Of a stretch of DNA of 64,000 nt, positions 1-13,141 are shown one piece after another. The stretch comes from Plectrocnemia conspersa (lineage: Eukaryota > Arthropoda > Insecta > Trichoptera > Polycentropodidae), in contig VTFK01000092.1 of assembly GCA_009617715.1 (NCBI GenBank), positions 186,001 through 250,000 of the forward strand, given 5' to 3'. The translations under genes and the position numbers were made by a program. Within the stretch, counting starts at the first letter, position 1; each line of letters begins with the position of its first letter. Under the pieces are notes generated by a model. That model saw only the letters and a program-made list of their open reading frames with translations, did not search any database and was not told the DNA's origin.

Positions 1-790
1 ACACAATATATCGCTACGACGTTGTCTATATTTTGAGTCCCAACGAGAAAATATATGTATATAATAGTAGCATGTATAAAGTAAATACGCGAATAACGTT
101 TCGAAGCGACGATCGTGTTGCAAGAAGATTCTTATGCGCCATTTAATCGCCCAGTAAATATACTCGAAGCGCCATTATCATAACGCATTCGTATTTCCGT
201 TTCCGCGAAAGACCCCCGGCTCGTTTGCACGAAGCAAACAAATTCGTTTATCTCGGGCGGACGTGAAATAATTTTAATTCTGAACAAAAACAACAATTTA
301 ACCTTCTGCACTTGGTCTAAGGAGCCTTGAGCATTTTTTTATAAATTTCAACAATCACCCAAACATTACACAAACTCATCAATGATAACAAATCGACTCA
401 ATGAATTTCTCCTCTTACGAAAGAGTAACAAATCGTCTCAATCGAAGCTAAACATCCGAGTTTGCTAATGTCCATTTCGGCAATTAATTACCGCCAGATT
501 TTGGCCGGTCAGATTTTCGGTTCAATTAATCCGTAGGCAGTTAATAATCAAAGGACCGCATCGCCCGGAATCGAACCGCGGTTTGGCAACATCTAAACAC
601 GCACTCTATATTGTCAACGCTGCCGATGGTATATGTCCGCGTTGCTGACTAATTGCCGGCAATTTTAGACATGTCGGCCTGGCCTTTCTAAGAAATTAAC
701 TACGTCTAAAGAAACTTTCGGACCGATGAAAAACCCTCGCGGGAATCGGAAATCGATGAATCTAGTCCATTACTCAATGACGAAGCCATA
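1..790. other. No gene; moderately AT-rich non-coding DNA
   Basis: Less AT-rich than what follows. No open frame of note on either strand, no clear splice-flanked exon. A B-box-like string near 562-575 lacks a partner A box. Confidence 0.5.
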
Positions 791-1053
791 GTATATTTTT
801 TATATTGGAATGAATATGAGAGAAAATAATTGTAGAATAACAAAAAAACTAAAATTAATATACTTGAACCTCATTTAAATAAATTATAAAATGTATGTAT
901 AATATAGTATTAAATGAAGTGCATGGATTACAATCACCTTAAAGAGCTTATTTTCAGGACAATAAAATAGGTATATTAGAAAGATTACTGTCAAATAAAA
1001 TATAATTAAAACTTAACAATATTTAAATTTAAATTTATTTCTAAAAAAAATAT

Positions 1054-3430
1054 TTCACAAATTCATACCCTGTTTTAGATAAAAAGTTTTTTTAAACCTG
1101 AAAGACCAAAAATTTTTGAATAAAAAATTTTAATTTATAGTTTGCTTTAAATGAAAAGTTATATTTATATTAGTTCCTGAACTACATAAAACATAGTATG
1201 AAGCTGAATATTTTTACTTTTAACAAATTTATAGAGTAAAAAAATGTCAAATTCATAGATATTTATATTGGTTTTTGAGCTTTTAATCTAAAACATTTTT
1301 ACCTCTATATACGAGTTTCTGAGGTCTAGATTGTTGTAAATGAGTGTATTAAAATGATTTTATAACTATACTATACCCTAATGATACTTTGTCCTATAAA
1401 AATGGCCACAACTAGTAAGAAAAAAATTAAACATATATAAAATATTGATATATCTAATTGTACTATTTTATTTTATAGCATTAAAACGATGTCAGCATAG
1501 AAAGGTTAAATTATTTTAGTAAACAAATTTTCAGCTTTTTATCCGAGTTACATAAAACACCAGTAATAGGCTGAACATTTCTGACTCTTTACAAATTTAT
1601 AGAGTGAAAAAATCTCAAAAATTTATTTAAATTGATTTTTGAGCTTTTAATCTAAAACATTTCTACCTCTATATGTGAGTTTCTGAGGTGTAGATTTTTA
1701 AAAATTAGTATTGTAAAGGATTTTAGAATTAAAATATCTGAATGATAGTGATACTTTAATATAATACTTACATATATCAAATTTTGATACATCTGATTCT
1801 ATTATTTTATTTTATGGCTTTAAAACGATATCAGCACAAATAGATATTTTGGGTCTAAGCAATGTACAAAAAAATAAATATGTTCTAATCGACAATTTTA
1901 TCGGGTGTATGGATTTTGAAATTTATAATCACAAATTTTCAGTTTTTCACGCGTTTAAAACTTAAAAAAAAAATATATAAAAGTCAAAAAATATGTGAAA
2001 AAAAATTTGATTCTTATATTTTGAAAAATAAAAATTTGCAGTCAGAAAAAATAATTTATTAAAGCTAGTTTACAACAAAATTAATTTTTTTGAAAACCTT
2101 GTAAAAGGCTGAAAGTTTACATTTAGAAAAATTTCTGATTTTCTACATATTAATAGTCCGTTTAAAGTAATAAAATAGACAAATGTTTCGAGGAAAAAAC
2201 CGCTTTTAATAAAGGCTGAAAAATTTGTGTTTCTGATTCAATGGCTCAAAATTTAAAATTTTTTAACGAAATGTGTAGCCTGTTTCAAATAAATTGTTAA
2301 AAATATATAAAAAAAATGTTAATTCTTTCTCGGCTTTAAAAGGTTAATACTTTTTTGGCAAACAAATTTCTCACAAACGCATAATCTGTCTTCATTAGAT
2401 TATTCAGAAAAATATTGTTTATTTTAGACTTACGGATTTTTTACCATTTTTTACAATTTTTGAAGAAAAGGATTCTCTATGTAAACAAACAATATATTTA
2501 AAAAAATGTATGTATAGGAATTTTTTATCCTTTGGCATAAATCTATGATTCGAGCAAAAACACATAAAAAAGGTTAAAAATTTTTAGATTTGAAGGCTAA
2601 ACATTTTTTACACAGAACTTTTCTTGGTTTTTCAAAAATGTTAAGCTTGTTTTAAATACATTTTAAAAAATATATTTTCTAAGCCATCCAAAAATATTTT
2701 TTTAAACAGAATTTTAGAAAAAAAAATTTTTTTGCTAAACAATTTTAGAAAAAAAATAATATTTTCAATTTAAAATAAACTCTAAATTAGTTAAAAATCT
2801 TAAATATATCCAAGACTACAAAGTTGCATCTTTTTGCAGGTGTTTTGAATCTAAAAAGATGGATTTTTAAAATTGAAATTTTTCAAATTATATAATCTGT
2901 TTTAAGCAAAAAAAATAATTGAAAATTAAAAATTTTAAAAATTAAAAATTTTAAAATACGATTATTTAGAAATTTACGGTAGATTTTTTTAAATGTCTGT
3001 GAACTATATTAAAAAAAATGTAATCTACATTTAAAAAAACTATATTTAATTTTTGAATTTTGCAAAAATATTATTTGGTTTATATAAAAAATAATATAAT
3101 ATCAACTTTAATATTTTTTTGATAAAAATTGAAAAACTTTTTTTTTTTTTAACCGGTATAAAAGCGAAATATTTGACTTAGTATTTAATTTTAGACTATA
3201 ACTATCTGTAAAAGCAAAAAGTACTAAATTTTTTAGCTTTTGACATGTATTTCAAGCCCAAAAAATGTAGAAGACTGAATTTCAGTCAAATTTATAACTT
3301 ATTTTAAACAAGCAATTATTCTTAAAACACATGTAAGTGACTAATACTATTTCGACGATAAAATTTTGCTTTCTCACAAATGTTTAGTCTGTTTTAGATG
3401 TAACAATAGAATTATATTAGTGCTGAAAAT
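1054..3430. repeat. Degenerate AT-rich tandem repeats
   Basis: A motif like TCACAAAT-x-CATAATCTGTTTTAGAT recurs, diverged, near 1054, 2270, 2370, 2625, 2885, 3285 and 3375, together with AAAGGCTGAAAATTT blocks. Within it lies a clearer tandem pair of about 360 bp (about 1150-1500 and 1515-1855). No gene is seen here. Confidence 0.55.
1150..1855. repeat. Tandem duplication, unit about 360 bp
   Basis: TTTTGAGCTTTTAATCTAAA occurs at 1273 and again at 1637, a 364-bp shift. Both are followed by ACCTCTATAT-x-YGAGTTTCTGAGG and, near the end of each unit, by a TATTTTATTTTAT stretch and TAAAACGAT-x-TCAGCA. Confidence 0.65.
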
Positions 3431-3609
3431 ATTTTCAGCTCAAAAAATAAACTATAAATAAAAACCAAATATTATACATATTTTTTTTAGTAATATATCT
3501 GCTGTCTTATTAAAAAAAAATATTGCCTTCTAATATCATTGATAAGTTAATTTAAATATATTAAATTAACACAATTTGATAATATAATTATATATTTATA
3601 ATTATATTT

Positions 3610-3675
3610 TGATCTTACAGACACAATAGAAAATAAAAATACTAGGGTTATTATGGGATTGGAACAAAGGTCTTT
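3610..3675 (+). repeat. Dispersed repeat family C, 3' fragment
   Basis: CTTACAGACACAATAGAAAA, then AGGGTTATTATGGGATTGGA, matching the 3' ends of the copies at 45.6 and 62.5 kb. Confidence 0.45.
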
Positions 3676-6600
3676 TATGTAGTATAGTCAGCGACTGTAC
3701 CACATGTTAATCGTTTTGATATGGTTGTTTGTAACTAAACACACGTTAAGCTTAAGAGTTTTAAACGCTATGACTGGCATTTAGTTTATTAAAATAACAT
3801 TGTTTGCCTAAAATTGGTTGAATTTTAATAGATAATTATTTTGTTGATTCTGCTCAAAAGTATGATTTTTATTATTATTAACAAGTTATAAAATTCATAA
3901 AATATTTGGAATAGAACTATGATAATTATAATATCATGTCAGTATAAATGGTAAATATATAGTATGCGTACAACTTTGTTAAACTATATTTAAAAAAAAA
4001 AATTGTGATATTTTTAATGTTGATTTTTATTTTATTAATGATCTGATCTAACAAGGTTCGTGAATATTTTAAAATTAAATAAAAAATGTGCATACAGATT
4101 TTTTTTCAATAATCCAAAATTAATTATTTATGAGTGGATACTAAATTTACTTTCTTTTAAAATATTATTAATCGTCCGGGAGAGTTCGTAAGCGGCGAGG
4201 CACCTAGGCGGCTCTCGACAGAATATTTTTGCATAGATCAAAATTAAATTATTCCCTAGGCCGGATGTTGGGCTGAAAGGTTCGGAACACTTCCGCCGGA
4301 GCAAATTGAATTGTACCGCGGAGCCAATTAACGGATTTCGCCGCCTCAATCTCTATAAAGCCTGGGAAATTCTTACTAGGGTCTCTAAACGCTTTGCACA
4401 ATATCGACCCAGAGGGGCAAAGGACACAAAGTGTGGCCGAGGCCATTTATTTTAGATTTGTTTTCTTATACAATGATAGCGATTTTACTAGTGCCAATTT
4501 ATAAAAATTTAATACAGAAACCTAATATGCCATGTTGGACTTCGGAGTGTATTTTGACTTATAATTACCTTAGAACATTTTTTTCATAGTAATAATACAA
4601 TTATAATATAATTTTACGGACTTTGATTACATATAATTATAATACACAAAAAATTACATAAAATACAAAGTTTTACTACAACCGTATTATTATTTTGTAA
4701 CTGGACAAACAGAAGCCATACAATTGAACCATCTGAGTAAATTAATCAAACATAATACATACAAGTAAGTATTAACCACCATAATGAAAGCTTGGGAATC
4801 GATAACATTTATATAATAAAATATTTATTCGATCATAATTAGAGGGAATCGATGACATCAATATAATTAATTTATTGATTTTTTTTTATTGTTATTTAAA
4901 TTTAATTGATTATTTTATAAAATAAAACATAGCCAATAATTGAATAAAGTTTCATATTAAACAAATTAAAATATTCATTTTTTATGTGTTACTAACTAAA
5001 AACGTTACACATGGATCTGCGCGTTTTTAGTAATCGTTAAAATAAACTAGTCATGTATCAAAATACACATTTGAAACACGGTGTAGTTTGACAATTAAAT
5101 TTCATTGATTTACGCGTATTGTTCGCTCGTATAAAAAAACTAAAATATTTTTTTTTTATCACGTATATAAATTAAAGAAACGACATTTTTGGATTGCATG
5201 TATGTATATGGAATAAATGATACAAAATTTAATTTTTTTAAAATAAACATATAATCTTATTATTAAATAAATAAACGAATAACTGAAGAGAGCTTCGTTA
5301 AAATATACGATTATATCATATGTATATATTAAAAATTAGAAAATATAAAAATAAAAATAATATAAATTATATTTACCTCGCAAAATAAGGTTTTCATCGC
5401 TTTTCTTTTATTATACATGACGACCCATTTCTTACTATACGTGAAGATATTTATAATGGAAATAGTGGCATCGTCACGATATATTATGTCGTTTCGAGTC
5501 GTATGATATTTTTATTGTTCCTAAAGGAATCTTGAACGTGACACTTGCAATAAAATATTTTAATACCAACTTATCACATTACATATTAAATAATAACAAA
5601 AAAAAAGTCAACGGTAATATATGTGAAGAAAATGTTTACATAACCTTATAAGTAGGCGTTTGATGTTTGTTTTTTATATTGCGAGAGACCACTTGAAGTA
5701 AAGTGGACGTTGAGTCGTTTTCATCCACTTGAATTTTTTAGAAATAAAAAATATATAATGATCGCTTGACTGTCGTAATTCGAGAATATTTTTCGCTTGT
5801 ATATATTGTACATAATTGCTTTGATGATACGAAGCGCTTGGGTCGCGATGGTTTAGCCCCCCTGACGACCATCAATTGGACACTTTCGACCCCACGTCCA
5901 GTGTCGGATTAGAGAGGATCATTACCAAAGTGAAAATATTATTTTTCCGTCCGTTTCATGCGGTCACTCTCGGACATTTGTCAAACACAGGGACAAACCA
6001 TTATTGCTATTTATTTTATGTATGAACTCCACACATACATATATGTATGTACGTTTAATAATTTTGTCTTTGCAATTATATAAAAGCAGTATATGTGTAT
6101 ATAGTAATGTGGATAGCATTTTATTTACCCTGTGCAAGGCTTTGTTTTTAGATCCTTTGATCTAATTTTAACAAATGTTCCATTATTTACAAACAAAAAA
6201 ATTGTCCTGACTGGTGTGTCAGGATGATTATTTTTACAGAAGGTAAAGCATATTCGTTAAATATATTTTTATTGTGCAACAATTTCGATACAGAACACGT
6301 ACTTTGAATAGTTGAAAATAATAAATAAAATATAAGACATTTATATCAATACAATTTAGTGAAATCGACTAATATATAAAATATGTTAATATATAAACTT
6401 AATTGAAATGCCGTTTTGACGACTAAATTATTTCAAAAATACTTCATTAAAACTTTTAATCGTCTTGCTATTGACAAAATATATTTAAGTAACCATGTAA
6501 AAAATGGATATTAAATTCTCTGTTAGTCTTGCCTCTGTTGCGCTTTTATAATAAATGTATTGCTTATTTAATTTATTAAATTTACTTTATGATACCTATT

Positions 6601-8534
6601 TTAAATGTGATATATTAGATTTAACTTATAATTCCCGACAGACCCGTCAGATTTTTTCCATCCAAAATCTCGTATATTATCCTAGCGTCGTAAACTTTCG
6701 CGGCTTTACGCTCGTGATAAAGGAAGCTTTTGATAAACTTGAATTAAACACTGGGTACGTATAAGTGGAACTTTGTCAGTTTATAAACAAATTTTGCCTA
6801 TTTTGGAACGACGTGCCCAGAATATTGTCTACAAAGTGTCCTAAGCTAGACTTACAGGAATATGCAAATTATTCGTTATACGCGCGCGTGTGTGTGTTTA
6901 TTATACAATATATAATATATAGGGAAGGGGGGAAGTGGGTTAAAACGCGTGTGTTTATCTTTCTTACTCTATTCATATTGTATAGTTTGTATTAAATGTT
7001 CTACATGACTGTCTAAAACTTCGGCCTGCGGCACAATTTTGTGTGTCCCGGCTGACTTATGCTTTTCTTAAGGTAACCAAACGTACCGAATTACGCGGGA
7101 CTATTTAAGATTCAACCGTTTTATCCATCATTACAAAATGGCCTATGAAAATCTCGAATAGTCAAAATTTTTTGGATTAGTCTCGGATTTTAAAGGCCTT
7201 AAAAGAAAAGTCTAGGTTGGTGTAAAACTAATTTCTAGTAACTTGAATCATAGTATAAACTAATTGCTAATGGTAATACTAGACCATTTAGAGCGTAGAC
7301 TATAGAGTAAATTTAGTCATTACTTGTGTTCTGATTAATCTCTGATGACTACTAGGCTCTCGATTGCATTTGAAGATAATTATTGAAGTGCTGCTGAGCT
7401 ACCGAAGTATAGTACTTGCTTTGACTCCTATAAAAATGAATGAAGAGACTGTTTAGTCAGTGTCCTTTGCGTGGTCAATTGAACTGATAAAGGAGTGTTA
7501 TATATATATATATTTTAAGGAAGAAGCAGCTTAATCGATATCGTATGTTAATTTCTATGGGGCTTATAAATAAATTTTTCTTTTTGACCTGTGGAATGCA
7601 ATTGGAATTCGTCCATTGGCGTAATCTTTTGCGCTTTTAGTAAACTTGCTAATGGAATGCGAACCTTTTGATTCATGTGCCAATGTAATTTATTTTTCGA
7701 TAGAAACTATTGTATTCCTGTGACCCTGTAACGTACCTATTGCGGCTCTTATATATCGGGAATTGTATACGAGCATATGCTATTGCGATGTTGTAATATT
7801 TTCATTGATGTAATTTCTTATACCTTATCTATGTATTTTCTTTAAATAAAATGAACCTTTATTCAAGCGTTATGCATTTTTAAATCAGCAACATTAATGT
7901 TTTCGGGCTATTAGGCAGTGGAGTTAAAATGGCAGGTTTTGAAAATCGGAAAGTCTTTCCTGGAGTGTCGAGTTGTATTTTTGTCAGGTGTGATTTTTTT
8001 GAAGTGGGTGGAACTATTGATGCGGTCTTTTGTGACTCCGTGGCATCTTAGATGTAGTCTTTATTTTGCGTCTCTCTCTTTCTCTCTCTTTGTGATTTAG
8101 TTTTATATATATTTTGTTGCTGGTTTTAGACAGCTCTATCTAATCGCAGATGAGTACGTTTGCGGGTCAACTGCATCGCTAATTAGAAACACCCACAAAA
8201 TATGTTCACGCCTTAAAAAATAAACGGTCTAAATGGCCACTCCGGCGATCAGTAACAGAGAAGTAGAAAAACAATAGTAATATGTGCATCCTTTCCAAGC
8301 AAAGAGTGATTAACGTCTTGGAATGGATTTGCTATTTTGTGGTCCATGTAATATTTTCTATTATTAATGCAATTGTTTTATCAAAAAATAAATCTTCCAT
8401 TGTTGTAGATATACTGTTGTGCCCCAAATTTCGAGACTTTTGCCCTCTGAATCATACAAAATATGGTTCCATTATCTGGAATCCAAGCAAAGCAAAGTAC
8501 TCCTTGTTGTATATTTTTGTTAGAAACTTAAGCA

Positions 8535-8770
8535 TAAATTTCACTGCATTCTCTGTGTAGCATCTACTCAATAAAACACTAGCTTTAATGATTCGTGACT
8601 TTCGGCTGCAAGCTTGTGCCCTAAAGAATCGCGATCGCGTCCCTTATTCTTGTCTGTTGCGGCCAGGACGACTCTTCTTGCACAAGCCATATAGCTTTTT
8701 AACTAATATTTTTTAGGTGTGCGACGAAACATATGTTTTTTTAATCTTTAATTGTGTAATTATAGTTTTT
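8535..8770 (+). repeat. Dispersed repeat family A, copy 1
   Basis: Shares with copies at 40.05, 55.29 and 60.29 kb the string GTAGCATCTACT, GATCGCGTCCCTTATTCTTG, CTTGCACAAGCCATATAGCT and TTTTTTAGGTGTGC, followed by an AT-rich tail. No protein similarity was seen. It is probably a non-autonomous transposable element. Confidence 0.65.
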
Positions 8771-10019
8771 AAAAATATGAAACCTTTGCTAATTAAAATA
8801 TGACGGCAAACTTTTTACTATTACATTGAATTGCGTTTGAGAAATTTCATTAAAGAATCAACATTTTTTTCTTGCTATTTATTAGACTTTAACAAGTGCT
8901 TGTATTATTTACGTAATTGCTAAGAACAGAGCTCAATAAAAAGTATATCCTACAGGTCGACCGACCGATCACAGGGAAGAATTTTATTCGCAATTGATCA
9001 CGTGTCTAACGATGGCTTATTTTTTGTCGACGAGCTAATATTTGTATCGTAAAATTGTTCATAAATTCATAAACGTGTATATTGTTAATCTGTCATATAT
9101 TTTTTTGTCTTTAACAATAGTTTTAATTTTCATTTCAGTCACTTTTACCAAAAAAATAGTGTCAAAATCACAAAAACGAGAAAGAATATATAATTTTAAT
9201 AATATTAAAGTATTTTTTTTCATATATATAAACGTTAAAATATTAATATTATTATTTTACCTGTTGTTATTTATTATAAAAAATATTGTATTTTGTTTAA
9301 AAATCATTTTAATGAAGAATTTTGGTCAACGACATTAGTCATCCTTTTTAAATTCGTCTATTTTATTAATTCCCTCAAAGAAGTTATTTGTGACTTTTAT
9401 GAAACGAAAACCTTTTGGCTCTTGTGTCTTATTTATATAATTCTTAGAACCGTTACAAAGAGGCAATTAGAGCGTTGTTTTAGATTGCTTTCGCGGTATT
9501 TTTTTTTCATGACGAAATGAAAGATCCTTCGTTGCGAGGCAATATTTTCGAAATATAATAACAATCTTTTGCAAACTCACACCACAGCCCCCTTGTAATA
9601 TCGAGTGTGTTTCTTGTAAAAATATTTCGCTTTCCTGAAACGATGGTTTGGAATTTTTGAAAAGATGGGATGGATGTGAAAAATACTAACACAATATATT
9701 GTGTTCTTAAACTTCGCATAATATAAAAAGCCAACTAGCATTTAAAAAAACTTTTATAATGTTTGGACCTTGTAAAATAATATATTATCTAAAAAATAGC
9801 AATTTCTATTCAATGAAAATACAGTAAAAAATATTAATTACTAAAAATGTTTTTTTATCCTTACTATATATTCTTTATCGTATTTTAAGTTTTAGTAAAA
9901 AAGTTTAAGATAATATATATATTCACAGTACGACATTATGTAATAATATTTCATTAAAATATTATGATAAATAACTTGAAACATAAAAATTTCATATGTG
10001 TAATAAAGTTACTCGCATA

Positions 10020-10310
10020 ATAAGCTTACGAAGTAAGCGGTCGAACTTAGTCGAGCACATGAACCCACGGTCCATTGTTTCTGACTGAACTTAGAAGTGA
10101 TCTGTAAACAAGGGCTCGTCATTTGAGGACATTTACCCTTGAGGTGATATAATTATTCCGAGTCTTGTTTACTCTTCACTCTTTCGCCCCTTGAAAGGCG
10201 CCATAATTCACTTTGAATGAAGTCATAATTTTTTGGGTAAACGTTTGCGAAAGGTGTGTTCCAATTGGCCGTAAACACGGTAAAATCTATAGGTAATGTT
10301 TACAATGGGA
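10020..10310. promoter_or_regulatory. Candidate enhancer with five forkhead-type sites
   Basis: More balanced in composition than its flanks. GTAAAC[AG] or its complement occurs at 10104-10110, 10166-10172, 10237-10243, 10271-10277 and 10297-10303. It contains no open frame. Function is inferred only. Confidence 0.3.
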
Positions 10311-11420
10311 TAAGGGTGAATGGGCATACACCTAATATTAGTTATGTTATGATATAAATACCTCTATGTTATATACCGTTATGAGCCTTATATATTAACA
10401 CTTGAAGGTTTACTCAATTCCGGTCAACAAATTAAGAAGTTATACATAATTAAATTTATCCGAGAGCAAAATAATATATAATAATATACTAAACAATTTC
10501 AAACTTAATTAATAAAGTAATATTTAGAATGGTTTATATTATTTATTTTATATTGATAATAATATTAAAATTTACTGTATGTATTAAACATTCTTGAACA
10601 TCGTCATTGGATTTGGATCTTTTTAATAAGAATTACTTGTTTAGTTTTAGTGGAAAATATTAACTTTTTTATTGTTATTAATAAAATATTCCATAGTAAT
10701 AATAAGGTATTAATTTTCTGTAGTTTTATTATAATTTAAATTTTGACTAAAATATTTTAAATATAATTGTATATTTTTTGGCATTAAATAAATATTTTAA
10801 ATTATTAAAATATTATTAATACGTATATAATTTTCACTAAACAATCAATATACATATCTTATACGAAAAGTCTTCAATTAATAATAATATTTATAAGTCA
10901 TATAATTGCAAATGTTGTATTGTTTAATTTCGTTTCGCTTTGATCTTTTCGCCCGTAGCTATCAGGAAATTATTCTCATGGATGACTTTGCGCTTGATAT
11001 TACCGTACATTATTATATATTTTATTATCTTTACTCGTTTTAATGTGGTATAAATCATTATTAAATTAAATAGGATTACAAAGTATCTAATAAAATATTG
11101 TAATTATCAAACTTTTCATATTAATATTTTAATTATATTTTTTTTTCATTCTAACACAACGCACATAAATGCGCGTTGGAATTTTATGCGCCTTTCGATA
11201 TTGTTTAGTAACAAATATTATTATCTAAATATATTCACACATGTTGTTATTGTGTAATTGAAGAATGTGAGTTAACCCATTAATGTTTTAGTTGTAATAA
11301 AAACAATAATATAAAATAAACCTAAATATCATTCACTCATCGCTGTATTCAAATATATACAGCACCGAAAGATCTTCACGTATGTTCGTGAAAAAAAAGT
11401 TATCGATCACACACACTTAC

Positions 11421-11498
11421 CTTATGGACTTTTTCTCGAGTTAATTCTATCTTGAGAAGCTTTTCGGGATTTTTCTCAACAGCGACCCACTTGCACAT
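11421..11498 (-). CDS. Putative first coding exon of an unidentified gene
   Basis: On the minus strand an ATG at 11498 (context AGCCATGTG) opens 26 codons, MCKWVAVEKNPEKLLKIELT followed by REKVHK, ending exactly before a consensus donor AAG|GTAAGT in phase 0. The exon is hydrophilic with alternating Lys and Glu and has no signal peptide. Upstream (11500-11560) is a GC-rich block containing CTATAATAGGG, as in a promoter. I do not recognise the protein and could not find its next exon at lower coordinates. It is transcribed away from MBOAT7, whose start lies 1.4 kb away, so the two may share a divergent upstream region. Splice site, start and base composition support a real exon. Chance is the main alternative. 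Confidence 0.45.
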
Positions 11499-11660
11499 GG
11501 CTGCTGCTAGAGAACTGGCCCCGTTCTTGGGCGGCGCCCTATTATAGCGCCCCCGTTGCGCTCCTTATTATGTAAAATGCCTCATTCAGTGCTTCCACGT
11601 GCCGTAACCCTCCGGCCATTTTTTCGGGCTTGGGCAAACACAAAAAAGCGAAAAGAAACA
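11499..11660 (-). promoter_or_regulatory. GC-rich candidate promoter / 5' UTR of the minus-strand exon
   Basis: This block is far richer in G and C than its surroundings, with GGGCGCC, GGGGGCGC and a TATA-like CTATAATAGGG about 45-50 nt upstream of the ATG on the minus strand. It also holds a short upstream frame MAGGLRHVEALNEAFYIIRS (25 codons in all) on the same strand that stops before the main ATG. This is inference from composition only. Confidence 0.35.
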
Positions 11661-12911
11661 CAACTGGTTGCAACTAGGAATTCTATATCGAATTTTCTTA
11701 ACCGAGATTTCCCGGAAAATTTTGTAAAAAAAAAAAAAATAGTTTAAAAATATTTTTTTAGTCACTTGTATTTTAGTGATTAAAAAATTCGGTTATTTCG
11801 ATTTTAAGATGAAAAATAAGCAAATATGAAATTTTTTTATTATAAGCTTAGAACGAGTAGTAATGTAACAGAAACTACACGTAAAATAAATTATGTTTAT
11901 ATTGCTAAAAAACGTACTTATATAAAATATTATAAAAAAAATTAAAACGATAAAATAAATATGTCGTTTTTTAATTACATTATACATTTAAATTTCTGTT
12001 TTATAAATATTTTATATAAATATATAAAATCATTTTATTTACATATTTAAGAACCAGAGTTAAAACGGTAAAAAAAATTTGCATTAAACAAATATTGGAA
12101 TTACTAAATTGCATTTAAGTGAAGCATTGTATGTATTATAAAGTAAATTAATCACATTTAGTCACACAGAAAATGTGTTATAAATGTTTATAATTATATT
12201 AAATTATTAATGAATACAATATTATAACATACAATTGATAAATATTAAATGCGCATTTTTAAATCTTTGAGAATGTACATTGTTCCAAATCTATCAAGAA
12301 AATATTATTTGTCATTGAAACCATGCCAATAAATGTTTTATACCAAAGCCAAATACCCATCTACGTTCAATTTTAGACAACAATATTTATTTACTTTTAG
12401 TTAAATTGTACTACAAAATATATTTTATGCATAAGCGATAGATATATACTTATATAATAAAGTTTTTCTATGTCATATTACTTTCTAGAATGCAAATACA
12501 CTTTGTGAAAATTGCACAACTTTGAGCACTTATTAGCAATGCACTTCAATTGGAAATTTCACTAAATAAACGATTATATAAAAGGTTTGGTGACTTAATC
12601 ACAAACTTTAATATGAGGTTCTAAAGTTATATGTATTTATTTATTATAAAAACATTTTTAAAAAAAAATTAATAATGACTTAATAAGATATAAAAATTAC
12701 ATTTTAAAATAATAAAATAAGTGGTTATAAGCTTGTGATTTTATTTAAATTTTTATATATTTGAGAATCGCTGTCACCAACCACTCATCATATTAATGAA
12801 TCGGTAATGAAATAAAAACCAGTTATTTTGACATACGAAAAATAATACCGACGCTAATCATTCGTAGTTAATTCATCAGAGTGATAGGTCTTATTCATTA
12901 ATGTTTCTCAA
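11661..12911. other. AT-rich upstream region of MBOAT7
   Basis: No gene. ATCAGAGTG near 12,877 could be an arthropod initiator, giving a short leader before the start codon at 12,912. Otherwise nothing distinctive. Confidence 0.35.
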
Positions 12912-13141
12912 ATGTTACAACTCTATCCCTACGTCAAGTACACTATCGAAAATGCTCACGTTGCAATCGGAGCGTTGTCTATTGGTGTCATATTGAGGCA
13001 TGTTAAAAACAAACAGTTACGAAAATGGATTTGTACAATTTTTGGAATTTCATCGCTTGCTATGATGTATGGTCAACATTTTTGGCATGCCTTTATGGTA
13101 TATATAATGACCATTGTACTAATTTTATATTCTGGACCAAA
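12912..13141 (+). CDS. MBOAT7: MBOAT7 exon 1
   Basis: The exon codes for 76 codons plus two bases and ends at donor GTAAGT (13142). It contains two hydrophobic segments. A second ATG at 12901 is out of frame and opens a 31-codon reading frame that overlaps this start. An AG at 12886-12887 could serve as an acceptor, so this could be an internal exon if an upstream exon exists. Confidence 0.85.

Larger units (their letters stand above)
3676..11394. other. No identified gene; AT-rich with patches of balanced composition
   Basis: Balanced patches at about 4160-4450, 5820-6000, 6630-7480 and 10020-10310 stand out, plus the repeat at 8.5 kb. A later exon of the minus-strand gene starting at 11,498 could lie here. 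The patch at 4249-4446 is open on the minus strand for 65 codons but has no recognisable similarity or paired splice sites. Confidence 0.4.

Noticed and set aside
551..580. GGTTCGATTCCGGG on the minus strand, like a tRNA B box
   Set aside because: No matching A box at the right distance and no acceptor-stem pairing; one match to a short box is weak.
4128..4446. Two overlapping minus-strand open frames (73 and 65 codons) in a GC-richer patch
   Set aside because: No recognisable protein, no paired splice sites, and the two frames exclude one another. Lower AT content alone lengthens chance frames.
5386..5530. Minus-strand open stretch ending YNKRKAMKTLFCE before a possible donor GAG|GTAAAT
   Set aside because: No acceptor gives an open entry into this frame, and the sequence matches no family I know.
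8282..8560. 92-codon plus-strand frame with hydrophobic stretches
   Set aside because: AT-rich, overlaps the dispersed repeat at its 3' end, no similarity seen.
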